Shown here piece by piece: positions 17,032 through 27,679 of a stretch of 64,000 nucleotides of DNA. Below the pieces are notes generated by a model. That model searched no databases and had not been told where the DNA came from. It saw nothing but the letters and a program-made list of their open reading frames with translations. The DNA lies in NCBI RefSeq assembly GCF_001883705.2, contig NZ_MDEQ02000008.1, positions 248,001 to 312,000 of the forward strand. Direction: 5' to 3'. The DNA is from Burkholderia catarinensis (lineage in GTDB: Bacteria > Pseudomonadota > Gammaproteobacteria > Burkholderiales > Burkholderiaceae). Made by a program: the position numbers and the translations under genes. The first letter of the stretch is position 1; every line of letters begins with the position of its first letter.

Positions 17032-18423
17032 TCAGTTGATCGACAGCGTCGGCGCCGGACGCGTGAAGCCGCGCGTCAGCCACACGAGCTGGCAGAGTCC
17101 GAGCACGAGCCAGCCGATGCCGACGTAGAACGTCTGGCGCGACAGCCCCGACCAGAGCCACACGTTCATCGCGAAGCCGAGCGCCGGCATCACGCCGAAC
17201 GCGATCCAGCCGGCGGCATGACGATGCTCGGGCCGGCTCAGGTAGCTGCGCATCACGCACAGGTTCACGATCGCGAACGCGACGAGCGCGCCGAAGCTGA
17301 TCATCGTCGACGCGAGATCGAGCGTGATGAACAGCGCGGACAGCGACACGACGCCGACCGCGAGCGTCGCGCGCACCGGCGTGCGCAGCCGCGCATGCAG
17401 GTGGCCGAATACGCGCTCGGGCAGCACCCGGTCGCGGCCCATCGCGAACAGCACGCGCGTCACGCTCGCCTGCCCGGCCATCGCGCTCGCGAAGCAGCCG
17501 GCCACGTACACCGCGACGAAGAATGCCGACAGCGTGCCGCCGCCGATGCGCCGCATCAGTTCGAGGCTGGCCGAATCGAGATCCCTGAACGCGCGCCAGT
17601 CGGGAAACACCACTTGCCCGGCGTACGCGATCAGCATGAACAGCAGGCCGCTCGCGAGCGTGCAGAGCAGGATCGCGAGCGGTACCGTGCGCCGCGGCTC
17701 GCGCGTTTCCTCCGACAGCGTGGTGACTGCATCGAAGCCGAGGAACGACAGGCACAGGATCGCGGAGCCGGCGAAGATCGCGCGCGCATCGCCCGACGAC
17801 GGCAGCGCGACGGCCATCGACAGCCCTTCGCCGGCCGCGACCTGCGCCGATGCGATGACGAAGATCGCGATGAACACGAGCTGGCTCGCGATCAGGATCA
17901 GGTTCACGCGATTGACGAGCCGGATGCCGACGATGTTCAGCCCGGTGACCAGCGCGATGCTGCCGACGATCCACACGCTGGCCGGCACCGCCGGAAAAAT
18001 CTGTTTCATGTAGATGCCGATCGCGAGGTAGCTGATCATCGGGATGAACAGGTAGTCCATCAGCAACGCCCAGCCGACCATGAAGCCGGCCGACGTGCCG
18101 AAATTGCGGCTCGCGAACGTATAGGCCGACCCGGCGCTCGGCATCAGCCGCGCCATGTGGCCGTAGCTGCGCGCGGTGAACAGCATCGCGACCAGCGTGA
18201 CCGCATACGCGGCCGTCAGGTGCCCGTTCGTCTCGCTCGTGACGAGCCCGTAGGTCGTGAACACCGTCATCGGCAGCATGTACGCGAGGCCGAAGATCAC
18301 CAGCGTCGAGAGTCCGAGCAGGTGCGGCTTGCGGCGTTCGTCCGCGTCGCCTCGATGCGCGTGCGGCCCGAAGTCATGCGTCGCGGCGGCTGATGCGGTT
18401 CGACCTGGCCTGTCGTTGTCCAT
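17032..18423 (-). CDS. APC superfamily amino acid/amine permease
   Basis: This 463-residue protein has a 33-residue soluble head and then about twelve membrane segments. The first is GLAYMLPMTVFTTYGLV with the unwound-helix signature. Later landmarks are the MPSAGSAYTFASRNFG motif after TM2 and FLGFDAVTTLSEETREPRR in TM6 and its following loop, all typical of APC amino acid/polyamine antiporters and symporters. GAGG lies just upstream of the ATG at 18423. It is the first gene of the permease-aminotransferase-dehydrogenase unit. Confidence 0.9.
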   Translation of the reverse strand: MDNDRPGRTASAAATHDFGPHAHRGDADERRKPHLLGLSTLVIFGLAYMLPMTVFTTYGLVTSETNGHLTAAYAVTLVAMLFTARSYGHMARLMPSAGSAYTFASRNFGTSAGFMVGWALLMDYLFIPMISYLAIGIYMKQIFPAVPASVWIVGSIALVTGLNIVGIRLVNRVNLILIASQLVFIAIFVIASAQVAAGEGLSMAVALPSSGDARAIFAGSAILCLSFLGFDAVTTLSEETREPRRTVPLAILLCTLASGLLFMLIAYAGQVVFPDWRAFRDLDSASLELMRRIGGGTLSAFFVAVYVAGCFASAMAGQASVTRVLFAMGRDRVLPERVFGHLHARLRTPVRATLAVGVVSLSALFITLDLASTMISFGALVAFAIVNLCVMRSYLSRPEHRHAAGWIAFGVMPALGFAMNVWLWSGLSRQTFYVGIGWLVLGLCQLVWLTRGFTRPAPTLSIN

Positions 18424-18674
18424 GCTGTCCTCACGTGGGTGGCGTCCATGACTTCAACACTCGTTCGCCCGGCGCTGCCGGCGGGGCACGATTGGAAGAA
18501 AGTGTGGTGCGTCAAAAAATCGAGGACGAATGAGAAAAGCGGACGTAATCGGGGGATATTTCCGGACATACCGCCGCGCATCGCGACGACCGGCCGTGAA
18601 TGGTGCTGTGCCGCACTGGCGTTTTCCGGACATTCCGGCTATGTTCTACGCGACCCCGTCGCCGCATCAGCACC

Positions 18675-19769
18675 ATGGACAGCCGCTCCCATCGAAACCA
18701 GAGCCGGGCCGAGCACAGCCTGCGTTCGTCGCTCGGACTCGCGCGTCCGGCCGGACGCCAGGAGGACATTCCCGCCACCGTCCACGCGATCGCGGTCGCG
18801 CTGGACGAGTGCCGCGTGCGGCACATCGACGGCGTCGCGCTGCTCGAAGGCACCGGGCTCGGCGCGGACGAAGTCGCGTCGCCGAACCTGCACGTGAATC
18901 GCGCTCAGGAGCAACGTTGCTTCCGCAACCTGCTGCACTGCAGCGGCGTGCCGTCGATCGGGCTGTCGATCGGCGCGCGGCTGCACGTGTCGACGCTCGG
19001 CCTCGCCGGCTACGCGATGCTGATCAGCGGCTCCGTGATGCAGGCATTCCGGTGCATGAGCCAGTTTCCGTTGTTCATGGGGCTGTATTTCGACGTGCGC
19101 ATCGACGCGCACGCCGGCGGCATGAGCGTAACCATCAGCCGCTACAACGGCGAGCCCGATCTCGAGGTGTTCCAGGTCGACATGTGCCTGTCGAGCCTGC
19201 GCCTGATCGTGTCCGATCTCGTCGGCAAGCCGGTCTGGCCCCAGCAGTTGCAGCTCGCGCGCCGCACGCCGCGCAACGCGGCCGACTACGCGCGCCACTT
19301 CGGCTGCCAGGTCGCGTTCAATGCGGGCGACAACCGTCTCGTGTTCGCGTCCGTGAACGGCACGGAAGCGCCGCGCCTCGCGAACGAAGTCAGCTTCAAC
19401 GCGCTGCACGGCCAGTGCGAGGCGCTCGAACGGCAGTGGGCCGCGTCGGTCGGCACGCGCTTCGCCGATCGCGCGAAGGAGCTGATGGCGCGCGACCTCG
19501 CGCGCTTCAAGTCGATGACATCGCTCGCGAACGCGCTGCACCTGACGGAGCGCACGCTGCGCAGGCGGCTCGACAAGGACGGCATCACGTTTCAGTCGCT
19601 GCTCGACGAGGTGCGGCGCGACGAGGCGGTGCGGATGCTCGACGATCACACGCTGACGGTCGCGGCGATCGCCGAACGTCTCGGCTACAGCGAGCCGCGC
19701 AGCTTCCGTCACGCGTACCGGCGCTGGACCGGCAGGACGCCGCGCGCCGACCCGGACGTCGACGCATAA
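18675..19769 (+). CDS. AraC family regulator with OruR/ArgR-type N-terminal domain
   Basis: I start at the ATG at 18675, giving 364 residues. The N-terminal about 215 residues match the arabinose-binding-like domain of OruR and ArgR type regulators (motif SIGLSIGARLHVSTLGLAGYAM and the PLFMGLYFDVRID strand). The C terminus has two AraC helix-turn-helices: SLANALHLTERTLRRRLDKDG and VAAIAERLGYSEPRSFRHAYRRWTGRTP. Family members usually activate amino-acid catabolic operons. It is divergent from the permease gene across 250 bases, so it very likely controls the permease-aminotransferase-dehydrogenase operon. The ribosome binding site is weak. Confidence 0.88.
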   Translation: MDSRSHRNQSRAEHSLRSSLGLARPAGRQEDIPATVHAIAVALDECRVRHIDGVALLEGTGLGADEVASPNLHVNRAQEQRCFRNLLHCSGVPSIGLSIGARLHVSTLGLAGYAMLISGSVMQAFRCMSQFPLFMGLYFDVRIDAHAGGMSVTISRYNGEPDLEVFQVDMCLSSLRLIVSDLVGKPVWPQQLQLARRTPRNAADYARHFGCQVAFNAGDNRLVFASVNGTEAPRLANEVSFNALHGQCEALERQWAASVGTRFADRAKELMARDLARFKSMTSLANALHLTERTLRRRLDKDGITFQSLLDEVRRDEAVRMLDDHTLTVAAIAERLGYSEPRSFRHAYRRWTGRTPRADPDVDA

Positions 19770-20511
19770 GCCGGACACGCTACGGCGCGGCGGGATCGTG
19801 TCGACCGGCACGAACGCGAGGCCGGCCGCATCGATCGACGCGCTCGTCATGCTGTCGACGAGCGTGCGGCGCATGACGCATGACGCTGCAAATATCGCGT
19901 GCGGTGAAGCGCCTGCCGAACGCTGGCGCTTCCACGACACCTGCGGCAAAACCGCTCACGCAATCCGCTTCGAAACGGCGGCCACGCCGACCGATTCGGA
20001 ATTCGAAGCATTTTTCCGCACGACGAGGGCCTGATCGCCTGCGCCGCCGCCGCACGATCGACGATGCATTGTCGCGGCCGCCCCAAGGTAGACGCGATCC
20101 GTCGATTGCTCTATACTCGGCCCAACTTCATCACAAAATGCATGATCTCGTGCGCAACGTGATGCAATTTCGCACTTCGTTGCGCATGCATCCGTTTCGC
20201 CACGTCAAAAGGGGCCACCGGCCCCAGCGGTCGGCTCCGAGCCATCCGCATCCATGCCGTCTTCGCAGGACGGTGCCCTGCTCGAACGCGCCTCGCCGTT
20301 ACGGCGCCGCCGGGCTGAACATGACAATCAGACGAACGCATCGTTGCGTTCACCCGACCGCCAGCCGCATATCGTTGTGGCCGGCAGAACTGTTTTCGTC
20401 AGTTCAATCGCGGCCATGCCGGGATCACGAACTTCCATCGCGACGCCATCCGGCGTCATCGCGGCGCGTGCCTGCGCGCGTGCCGCATTGGGATTGAGGA
20501 GGCGTATCTTC
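19770..20511. other. long intergenic region upstream of the osmoprotectant operon
   Basis: No convincing gene is present in these 740 bases; frames here are short and Arg/Ala-rich. It holds several inverted repeats: TGCGCAACG near 20150 pairing with CGTTGCGCA near 20182 across an 18-nt spacer, a GGGGCC-acc-GGCCCC hairpin near 20210, and GAACGCA-tcgt-TGCGTTC at 20334-20351. These could be regulatory elements for the downstream transporter. Confidence 0.4.
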
Positions 20512-21228
20512 ATGACTCGACGCACTGTCCAGCTGATGGGCAGCCTGGTGGCAATCATCGTCGTCGGATGGGCATTGGCGCGCGGCATCAGCGCCGACAC
20601 GTTCAATCAGCGCGCGGACGATCTCGCCTACTACGCGGGCCAGCACATGCTGCTGGTCGTCTATTCGATGACACTCGCGATCGTCGTGGGCGTGCCGTCC
20701 GGCGTGCTGCTGAGCCGGCCGCGATTTCAGCATCAGGCCGAGCGCTTCATGCAGCTCTTCAACATCGGCAACACGATCCCCTCGCTCGCCGTGCTTGCCA
20801 TCGCGCTCGGCATCTTCGGCATCGGCAACGTGCCGGCCATCGTCGCGCTGTTTCTCGCGTCGTTGCTGCCCATCACGCGCAACACCTATGAAGGCATGAA
20901 AAACGTGCCGGCCGCGCTGCGCGAAGCCGCCAAGGGCATCGGCATGACGGGCTGGCAATCGCTCGCGCGCGTGGAGTTGCCCGATGCGCTGCCGATCATC
21001 GTCGGCGGCGTGCGCACCGCGCTCGCGATCAACGTCGGGACGGCACCGCTCGCGTACCTGATCGGCGCCGACAGTCTCGGCTCGCTGATCTTCCCCGGCA
21101 TCTACCTCGACAACCAGCCGCTGCTGCTGCTCGGCGCGTCGCTCACCGCGATACTCGCGCTCGTGCTGGACGGCATCGTCGCGGCCGGCAGCCGCCACTG
21201 GCTCGCACGCCACGGGGGAACCGCATGA
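20512..21228 (+). CDS. osmoprotectant (glycine betaine/choline) ABC transporter permease
   Basis: The 238-residue permease begins with a signal-anchor (VQLMGSLVAIIVVGWALA) and has the OpuB/OpuC/OsmW-type inner-membrane domain. Its core carries NIGNTIPSLAVLAIALGIFGIG and the EAA loop ALREAAKGIGMTGWQSLARVELPDALPIIVGGVRTALAINVG. The ATG at 20512 is preceded by GAGGAGG at slightly long spacing. Its stop overlaps the start of the binding-protein gene. It forms the channel with the second permease at 22147. Confidence 0.9.
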   Translation: MTRRTVQLMGSLVAIIVVGWALARGISADTFNQRADDLAYYAGQHMLLVVYSMTLAIVVGVPSGVLLSRPRFQHQAERFMQLFNIGNTIPSLAVLAIALGIFGIGNVPAIVALFLASLLPITRNTYEGMKNVPAALREAAKGIGMTGWQSLARVELPDALPIIVGGVRTALAINVGTAPLAYLIGADSLGSLIFPGIYLDNQPLLLLGASLTAILALVLDGIVAAGSRHWLARHGGTA

Positions 21229-22136
21229 TGCTCCACCGCACCATTCGATCGCTCGCACGCCTGTGCGCCGCCGGCGCGTTGTGCATGGCGGCCGGCACAC
21301 CGGCATTCGCCGCGAAGCTCGTGCTGGGCGCGAAGAACTTCACCGAGCAATACGTGCTGGCGGAAGTCACCTCGCAATACCTGCGTTCGCGCGGCTATGA
21401 CGTGGAAGTCCGCTCCGGGCTCGGCAGTACGCTCGCGCGCAGCGCGCTGGAGAACGGCCAGTTCGACCTGATGTGGGATTACACGGGAACGGCGGCGCTC
21501 GTCTACAACAAGATCCACGACAAGCTCTCGCCCGAAGAGATGTACCGGCGCGTCAAGGCGCTCGACGTGCCGCGCGGGCTCGTGTGGCTCGATGCGTCGC
21601 CGCTCAACGACACTTACGCGATCGGCCTGCCCAGCCAGTTCGCGCAGGCCACCGGCATCCGCACCGTGTCGCAGCTCGCCGAGCACCTGAAGACCGATCC
21701 GGCCGCGAAGCACTACATGTTCGGCATGGACGCGGAATTCGCGAATCGCCCCGATGGCCTCAAGCCGCTGCTCGCTGCCTACGACATGCAGTTCAGCCGC
21801 GCGCAGATGAAGCAGATGGATCCGGGGCTCGTCTACACGGCACTGCACAACAACCAGCTGAAGATCGGCCTGGTCTATACGACCGACGGGCGCGTGAAGG
21901 GCTTCGGCATCGTGCCGCTCGAGGACGACAAGCACTTCTTCCCGCCGTACAACGCGACGCCCGTGGTGCGCAAGGACGCGCTCGCGCGCAATCCGAAGCT
22001 CGCGACGCAGCTCAACGCGTTGTCGGCCGCGCTCGACAACGACGTGATGCAGGCCATGGCCAAGGCGGTCGACCTCGACGGCAAATCGCCGCGCGACGTC
22101 GCCGACGCATTCCTGCGCACGCACCCGCTGCCCTGA
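21225..22136 (+). CDS. OsmF/OpuC-like periplasmic osmoprotectant-binding protein
   Basis: The 303-residue protein has a signal peptide ending GTPAFA-AK, then the substrate-binding fold of the OpuAC/OsmF family. Landmarks are LVLGAKNFTEQYVLAEVTSQYL at the start (shown here over the family limit only in part: LGAKNFTEQYVLAE), LENGQFDLMWDYTGTAALVYN and YALGLPSQFA-like segment TYAIGLPSQFAQATG. The tail contains FFPPYNATPVVRKDAL. Such proteins bind quaternary ammonium compounds through an aromatic cage. The ATG at 21225 overlaps the permease stop. The first gene is a permease, so the order is permease, binding protein, permease, ATPase. Confidence 0.9.
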   Translation: MMLHRTIRSLARLCAAGALCMAAGTPAFAAKLVLGAKNFTEQYVLAEVTSQYLRSRGYDVEVRSGLGSTLARSALENGQFDLMWDYTGTAALVYNKIHDKLSPEEMYRRVKALDVPRGLVWLDASPLNDTYAIGLPSQFAQATGIRTVSQLAEHLKTDPAAKHYMFGMDAEFANRPDGLKPLLAAYDMQFSRAQMKQMDPGLVYTALHNNQLKIGLVYTTDGRVKGFGIVPLEDDKHFFPPYNATPVVRKDALARNPKLATQLNALSAALDNDVMQAMAKAVDLDGKSPRDVADAFLRTHPLP

Positions 22137-22146
22137 AGGAGAACCG

Positions 22147-22796
22147 ATGAACGTATTCGACTATCTCGCATCGAGCTGGCCCGAACTGCTGCAGCTCACG
22201 CTGCAGCACGTATGGCTGGTCGGCATCGCCGTGGGCTGCGCGATCGTGGCGGGCGTGCCGCTCGGCATCCTCATCAATCGCCATGACTGGCTCGCCGGGC
22301 CGCTGCTCGGCGTCGCCACCATCGTGCTCACGCTGCCGTCCATCGCGCTGTTCGGCCTGATGATCCCGTTCTTCTCGCGCTTCGGCCAGGGCATCGGCGC
22401 GGCGCCCGCGATCACGGCCGTGTTCCTCTATTCGCTGCTGCCGATCATGCGCAACACCTACCTGGCGCTGCACAACGTGGATGCGGGAATCAGGGAAGCC
22501 GGCACCGGCATCGGCATGACCTCGTGGCAGCGCCTGCGTCTCGTCGAATTGCCGCTGGCGGTGCCCGTGATTCTCGCGGGCGTGCGCACCGCGGTCGTGA
22601 TGAACATCGGCGTGATGACGATCGCCGCCGTGATCGGCGCAGGCGGCCTCGGCACGCTGATCCTGCGCGCCATCGGGCAGAGCAGCATGATGAAACTGCT
22701 GGTGGGCGCCGCGCTCGTGAGCCTGCTCGCGATCGTCGCCGACCAGCTCCTGCAGATGCTGCAGCGTGCATTGACACCGAAGGGAGTGCAGAAGAC

Positions 22797-22800
<4 letters not shown>
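22147..22800 (+). CDS. second osmoprotectant ABC transporter permease
   Basis: The 217-residue inner-membrane protein is preceded by AAGGAG at ideal distance. It has five to six hydrophobic segments with the family core IVLTLPSIALFGLMIPFF and the EAA loop IREAGTGIGMTSWQRLRLVELPLAVPVILAGVRTAVVMNIGV. It ends in ATGA, overlapping the ATPase start. The two permeases are clearly paralogous and would form a heterodimer, as in the YehW/YehY system. Confidence 0.9.
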
Positions 22801-23972
<1,172 letters not shown>

Positions 23973-24354
23973 CACGAGGGCGCGACGGCTCACGCGCCAG
24001 GTGCCGGACCTGTCCGGGGAGCGGGCCGCGTTCCCGGACGGTGTGCAATCGGCATCACGACTTCTTGCACACGTGGTCCATGACCCGTTTCTGTTGAGTT
24101 TCGCCGGGGAAATCCGGTCGCATGATTCTATGTTCTTCGCTTGCGCATCATGCATGCGAATCGACTCGCGTAGAATGCCCGCATCAAATCAACCAGAACA
24201 GGGCCGCGGCCGCTTGCCGATTCCACTCTCCATTCGAGAGGCGTCTGCCGACACAGTCGATACGACTTGCGACGACGCAGCGCAAAAAATCGGTAACCGT
24301 GGCAGTTGCTGACGTCGTCGCCTGGCCGGGCGAACGTCGACCGACGAAGCATCC
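23973..24354. other. intergenic region after the osmoprotectant operon
   Basis: No gene is visible in 382 bases. GTCCGGG at 24012-24018 pairs with CCCGGAC at 24033-24039 and may end the operon, although no T-run follows. The stretch 24100-24190 is more AT-rich and probably holds the promoter of the fusion gene at 24355. Confidence 0.4.
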
Positions 24355-26790
24355 ATGAGCAAACCGATCCTGTACCTCCTCGCCGGCAACGGCAGCGCGG
24401 CCGACTGGTGGGACGATGCGTTGCCCCACTTCCGGCACTACCAACCCGTGCCGCTGGAACTGCCGGGCTTCGGCGACAATCCCGCGCCGCCCTGCGAAGA
24501 CCTCGCCACATACGCGCAAGCGCTGCTGGACGCGACCGAACCGGGCCACGCGATCATGGCGGTCGGCGTGAATGCGCTGCTGGTGCTGCACGCGTTGCAG
24601 CGGCGCCCCAGCCACTTCGCCCGCAGCGTGCTGCTCGCACCGGTCGGCGCGTTCCTGTGGGAACGGCGCCTGCCGAAGCTGATGGCGCCGAAGCCGCTGC
24701 GCAAGACCATCCACTGGCTGCTCGTGCACTACCCGGCGCTGTTCGCCCGCAAGTTCTCGAACCTGACCTGGACGCGCGCGCAATACCGCCGCATGGGCGC
24801 CGGCTATGCGCGCTGCCGCGCGTTCCTGCCGCACTGGGATCTCGTGCGCGCCGATACCGCGCTGCCGCTGCTCGAGTGGGTCACCGATCGCATCGAACTC
24901 GTATGGGGCGACCAGGACAACGTGCTCGGCGTGCGCCAGGCCGCCGCGTGGTCGGCGATCCTCGCGCGCGCCGATCTCACGGTCACGCTGCAGGCCGGCT
25001 GGGGGCACTATCCGTGGATCGATGCGCCTGCAACTTTCGCGCAGTGGCTCGAGGCAGGCGACGCCGGCTTCGTCGCGCACACGAAAGGCGGGCGCCTGGC
25101 GCTGGCCGCGATGGCCGGGCTGCCCGTGCCGCCCGCGCTGTCGCTGACCCGCGCCGACGATCCGCGCCTGCCCGGCTTCCTCGCGAGCCAGCCGGACGCC
25201 GTGTGGGCGATCCGCTCGTCGAGCCACGGTGAAGACCAGGCCGATGCGGCCAATGCCGGCCTGCACACCACGTTCCTGCGCGAGCCGGCGTCGCAGGCGG
25301 CCGCGCGCGTGGCCGAGCTGCTCGATGGCGGCCTCGAGGAGGCGGTCGTGCAGCGCTTCATCACGCCCGTGCTGTCCGGCATCGCGTTCGTGCGGCATCT
25401 CGCGGTCGAAGTCGAATGGGTGCAGGGCCACCTCGAAACGCTCGCCGACGGTCAGGCGAGCCCGCAACGCGCGATCCTGTCGCGGCTCGGCGAGCCCTGG
25501 CAGAGCGGCACGTTCCCGGCCGCGCACGGCCTGACCGCGCAGCAGCTGTGGACCTTCCTGCAACGCGTGCTGCGCGCGTTCCATTACGTGCCGGGCGATG
25601 TCGAATGGGCGTGGGACGGCCACCGGCTATGGCTGCTGCAGTACCGCCCGATCAGCAGCTACGGCTGGCACCGGCACCTGACCGCCGCGAACATCGCCGA
25701 GATCCTGCCGCCGCAACCCAGCCGGCTGGTCGAGTATGCGCAACGGCGCGCGGCCGGCAGCATCCCGGCCATCATGGCGCGCTGGGATGCGCGCGTGCTG
25801 CGGGATAACGAACCGTTCACCGCGCTGTACGGCGGCGCGTCGTACATCAACAACGACCTGTTCCTGGCCCGTCTGGCCGACTGGGGCGTATCGGCCGGCA
25901 ACTACAGCGGCGAGATCGGCGGCGCGACGCCGCCGCTGCGCTGGCGCCCGCTGCGGCTGCTGCGTTCGCTGCCGGTGTTCTGGCGCATGCTGCGGGTCGC
26001 GCGCGCTCACCTGACGACGCTCGAGCGCGGCTTGCAGCGCTTCGACCGGGAACTCGCGACGCTCGTCGAACAGCGCGCCGACGGCCGGCAATTGGCCGAC
26101 TGGTTCACGCGCTTCTACGTGTTCGTCGTGCAGGGCAACCTGTGCATCGCGGCCTCGCTGGCCAGCAGCGGCGGCGCACTATGGGGGCGTCCGCCGACCG
26201 TGTACGGCCGGCTCGACGACAGCCCGCACCGCTTGCCGTGGGAAACCGATCCGGGCACCGTGCGACCCGCGGCCACGGACCTGCCGCTGCAGGCGTTTCC
26301 CGACTGGCCGCTGCCGATCCGCGTGCTCCACACGCTCGGCGCGCCCGGCATGCGCGGCTGGTATCTGCAGGTACGCGAGTGGTATCGCGACAACCTGATG
26401 CGCGTGTTCTTCCGCCTGCATCATGCGATGCCGGCCGCCGACCGCGACGCGTGGTTCGCGCCCCATCCCGAGCGCCGCGAACGCAACGGCAGCTTCTGGC
26501 AGGACGGCAGCGAAGGCACCGACGAGGCGACCGGCTTCATGATCTATCCGGGCCACACGCAGGGCGTGCTCGGCCACGACATCCTGCTGGAAGACACGCT
26601 CGACCCGGGCCGGCATGCGCAGTACCAGGCCGCGCGCGCCGTGATCGCCCGCATGGGCGGCCGGCTGTCGCACGGCGCGACGCTGCTGCGCGAATTGCGC
26701 AAGCCGTCGGCCGTGCTGCCGCGCGTCGATGCGGCGTGGATCGGGCGCGAAGTGCGGCTCAGCGACGGCCGGCTGACGCTGGTCGAGTAG
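24355..26790 (+). CDS. alpha/beta-hydrolase fold fused to a PEP-synthase-like phosphotransferase, 811 aa
   Basis: Residues 1-235 read as an alpha/beta hydrolase: LLAGNGSAADWW oxyanion loop, an acid Asp in LVWGDQDNV (residue 186) and a His in AGWGHYPWIDAP (residue 218). However, the nucleophile elbow is VGVNALL (70-76), with Asn where Ser is expected. From 243 a PPDK/PEP-synthase ATP-grasp begins: HTKGGRLALAAMAGLPVPPA, then VWAIRSSSHGEDQADAANAG (283-302) and VEWAWDGHRLWLLQYRPI (416-433), the usual end of that module. A central region (435-735) is not recognised. The C-terminal swivel domain carries the phospho-His motif MGGRLSHGATLLRELRKPSA with His773. The order resembles rifampin phosphotransferase-type enzymes with a hydrolase fold added in front. 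The gene stands alone. The substrate is unknown; the domain calls are from motifs. Confidence 0.75.
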   Translation: MSKPILYLLAGNGSAADWWDDALPHFRHYQPVPLELPGFGDNPAPPCEDLATYAQALLDATEPGHAIMAVGVNALLVLHALQRRPSHFARSVLLAPVGAFLWERRLPKLMAPKPLRKTIHWLLVHYPALFARKFSNLTWTRAQYRRMGAGYARCRAFLPHWDLVRADTALPLLEWVTDRIELVWGDQDNVLGVRQAAAWSAILARADLTVTLQAGWGHYPWIDAPATFAQWLEAGDAGFVAHTKGGRLALAAMAGLPVPPALSLTRADDPRLPGFLASQPDAVWAIRSSSHGEDQADAANAGLHTTFLREPASQAAARVAELLDGGLEEAVVQRFITPVLSGIAFVRHLAVEVEWVQGHLETLADGQASPQRAILSRLGEPWQSGTFPAAHGLTAQQLWTFLQRVLRAFHYVPGDVEWAWDGHRLWLLQYRPISSYGWHRHLTAANIAEILPPQPSRLVEYAQRRAAGSIPAIMARWDARVLRDNEPFTALYGGASYINNDLFLARLADWGVSAGNYSGEIGGATPPLRWRPLRLLRSLPVFWRMLRVARAHLTTLERGLQRFDRELATLVEQRADGRQLADWFTRFYVFVVQGNLCIAASLASSGGALWGRPPTVYGRLDDSPHRLPWETDPGTVRPAATDLPLQAFPDWPLPIRVLHTLGAPGMRGWYLQVREWYRDNLMRVFFRLHHAMPAADRDAWFAPHPERRERNGSFWQDGSEGTDEATGFMIYPGHTQGVLGHDILLEDTLDPGRHAQYQAARAVIARMGGRLSHGATLLRELRKPSAVLPRVDAAWIGREVRLSDGRLTLVE

Positions 26791-26820
26791 GCGCGGCGCG
26801 CCGCGGCTGCCACGTGCCGG

Positions 26821-26860
26821 AATCGGTACTCATCGGTATTCGTCGGTATTCGTCGGTATT
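26821..26860. repeat. four tandem copies of a 10-bp unit
   Basis: AATCGGTACT, CATCGGTATT, CGTCGGTATT and CGTCGGTATT follow one another directly between the stops of two convergent genes. The copy number may vary between strains. Confidence 0.8.
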
Positions 26861-26862
26861 TG

Positions 26863-27237
26863 TCAGCGCAGCGGCGTGCGGATTTTTCCGTCGACCTTCA
26901 GCGTGCGCCTGTCGTGCGCGGCCTCGTATTCGACCGTCTGCGCCGGCGTGACGGCGCCATACGACCGGCCGTTCACATAGACGACGCCGTCCCGCAGTTC
27001 GACCCGGTCGCCGTTGACCGTCGCGGTGGCCCGTTCGCCCTGCAGCACCGCGCCCGAGCAACCGGCGGTCGAGAAGCTGCGGACCGACATGCCCGGCATC
27101 GCGGCGTTGCCGCCCTGGTCCGCCGCATGCGCCGCGCTGCAGGGCGGCGCATCCATGCTGCCGGCAGCGTAGAGCGGTCCCGTGCTGATGCCGCACCCGG
27201 CAAGCAACGCGATCGTCATCGGCAACAGCCTGTTCAT
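26863..27237 (-). CDS. small predicted lipoprotein, 124 aa
   Basis: The ATG at 27237 has GGAG eight bases upstream. The N terminus MNRLLPMTIALLAGCG carries a lipobox (LAGC, cleavage before Cys15), so the protein should be membrane-anchored. After a flexible Ala/Gly-rich stretch with two further cysteines comes a short beta-rich domain (ATATVNGDRVELRDGVVYVNGRSYGAV) that repeats N-G-D/R elements and ends in DGKIRTPLR. I recognise no family with confidence. It converges with the fusion gene and has no operon partner. Confidence 0.7.
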   Translation of the reverse strand: MNRLLPMTIALLAGCGISTGPLYAAGSMDAPPCSAAHAADQGGNAAMPGMSVRSFSTAGCSGAVLQGERATATVNGDRVELRDGVVYVNGRSYGAVTPAQTVEYEAAHDRRTLKVDGKIRTPLR

Positions 27238-27679
27238 GGTGGTCTCCGTGATCCGTGGACCTGGATCGATGATCGGCCGACGTCACTGCACGCAGGTCGG
27301 CCGGATACGCCAAGTATGCGTCCACGTCACCGCGCTCCGCCATCCGCGCCAATACCGCTCACCGGCCCCCCTCACGGGCAGATCCCGCCGGCCTTTTTTG
27401 GGTTCTTCGTGGATTCCGTGGAGGTCGCTTGCCGACCCACTGCAGCCCTTCGACGCCGCCTGAATCAACGGCGGCTTGCGCGGTACACCGGCTATTTCCG
27501 CCATCGTCCACACCGGCGGAAGTTGGGTCCTTACCTGCGGTTCACGCGTTCGTGATAATTCCCCAACTTCCGAGCCGAAGCCCTTGGCGTGCGGGCACCT
27601 TGGAAGGCCGCCTGACGGCAGACCAGTTGAGAACTGCTTGACGCTTTTGCAGTCGCCAGAGTTCCCTGGGCCCAAAGCG
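27238..27679. other. intergenic region at the left edge of the accessory block
   Basis: Frames here are short and interleaved on both strands and none has a credible start or composition. It separates typical high-GC core-like genes from the less biased genes of 27.7-34.9 kb, so it is a plausible insertion boundary, but I see no att site, integrase or terminal repeat. Confidence 0.4.

Noticed and set aside
19798-20034. 78-codon frame after the AraC gene
   Set aside because: GTG start without ribosome binding site and no recognisable sequence.
27283-27675. 130-codon minus-strand frame
   Set aside because: No ribosome binding site, no recognisable domain and Arg/Gly/Ser-rich low-complexity sequence.
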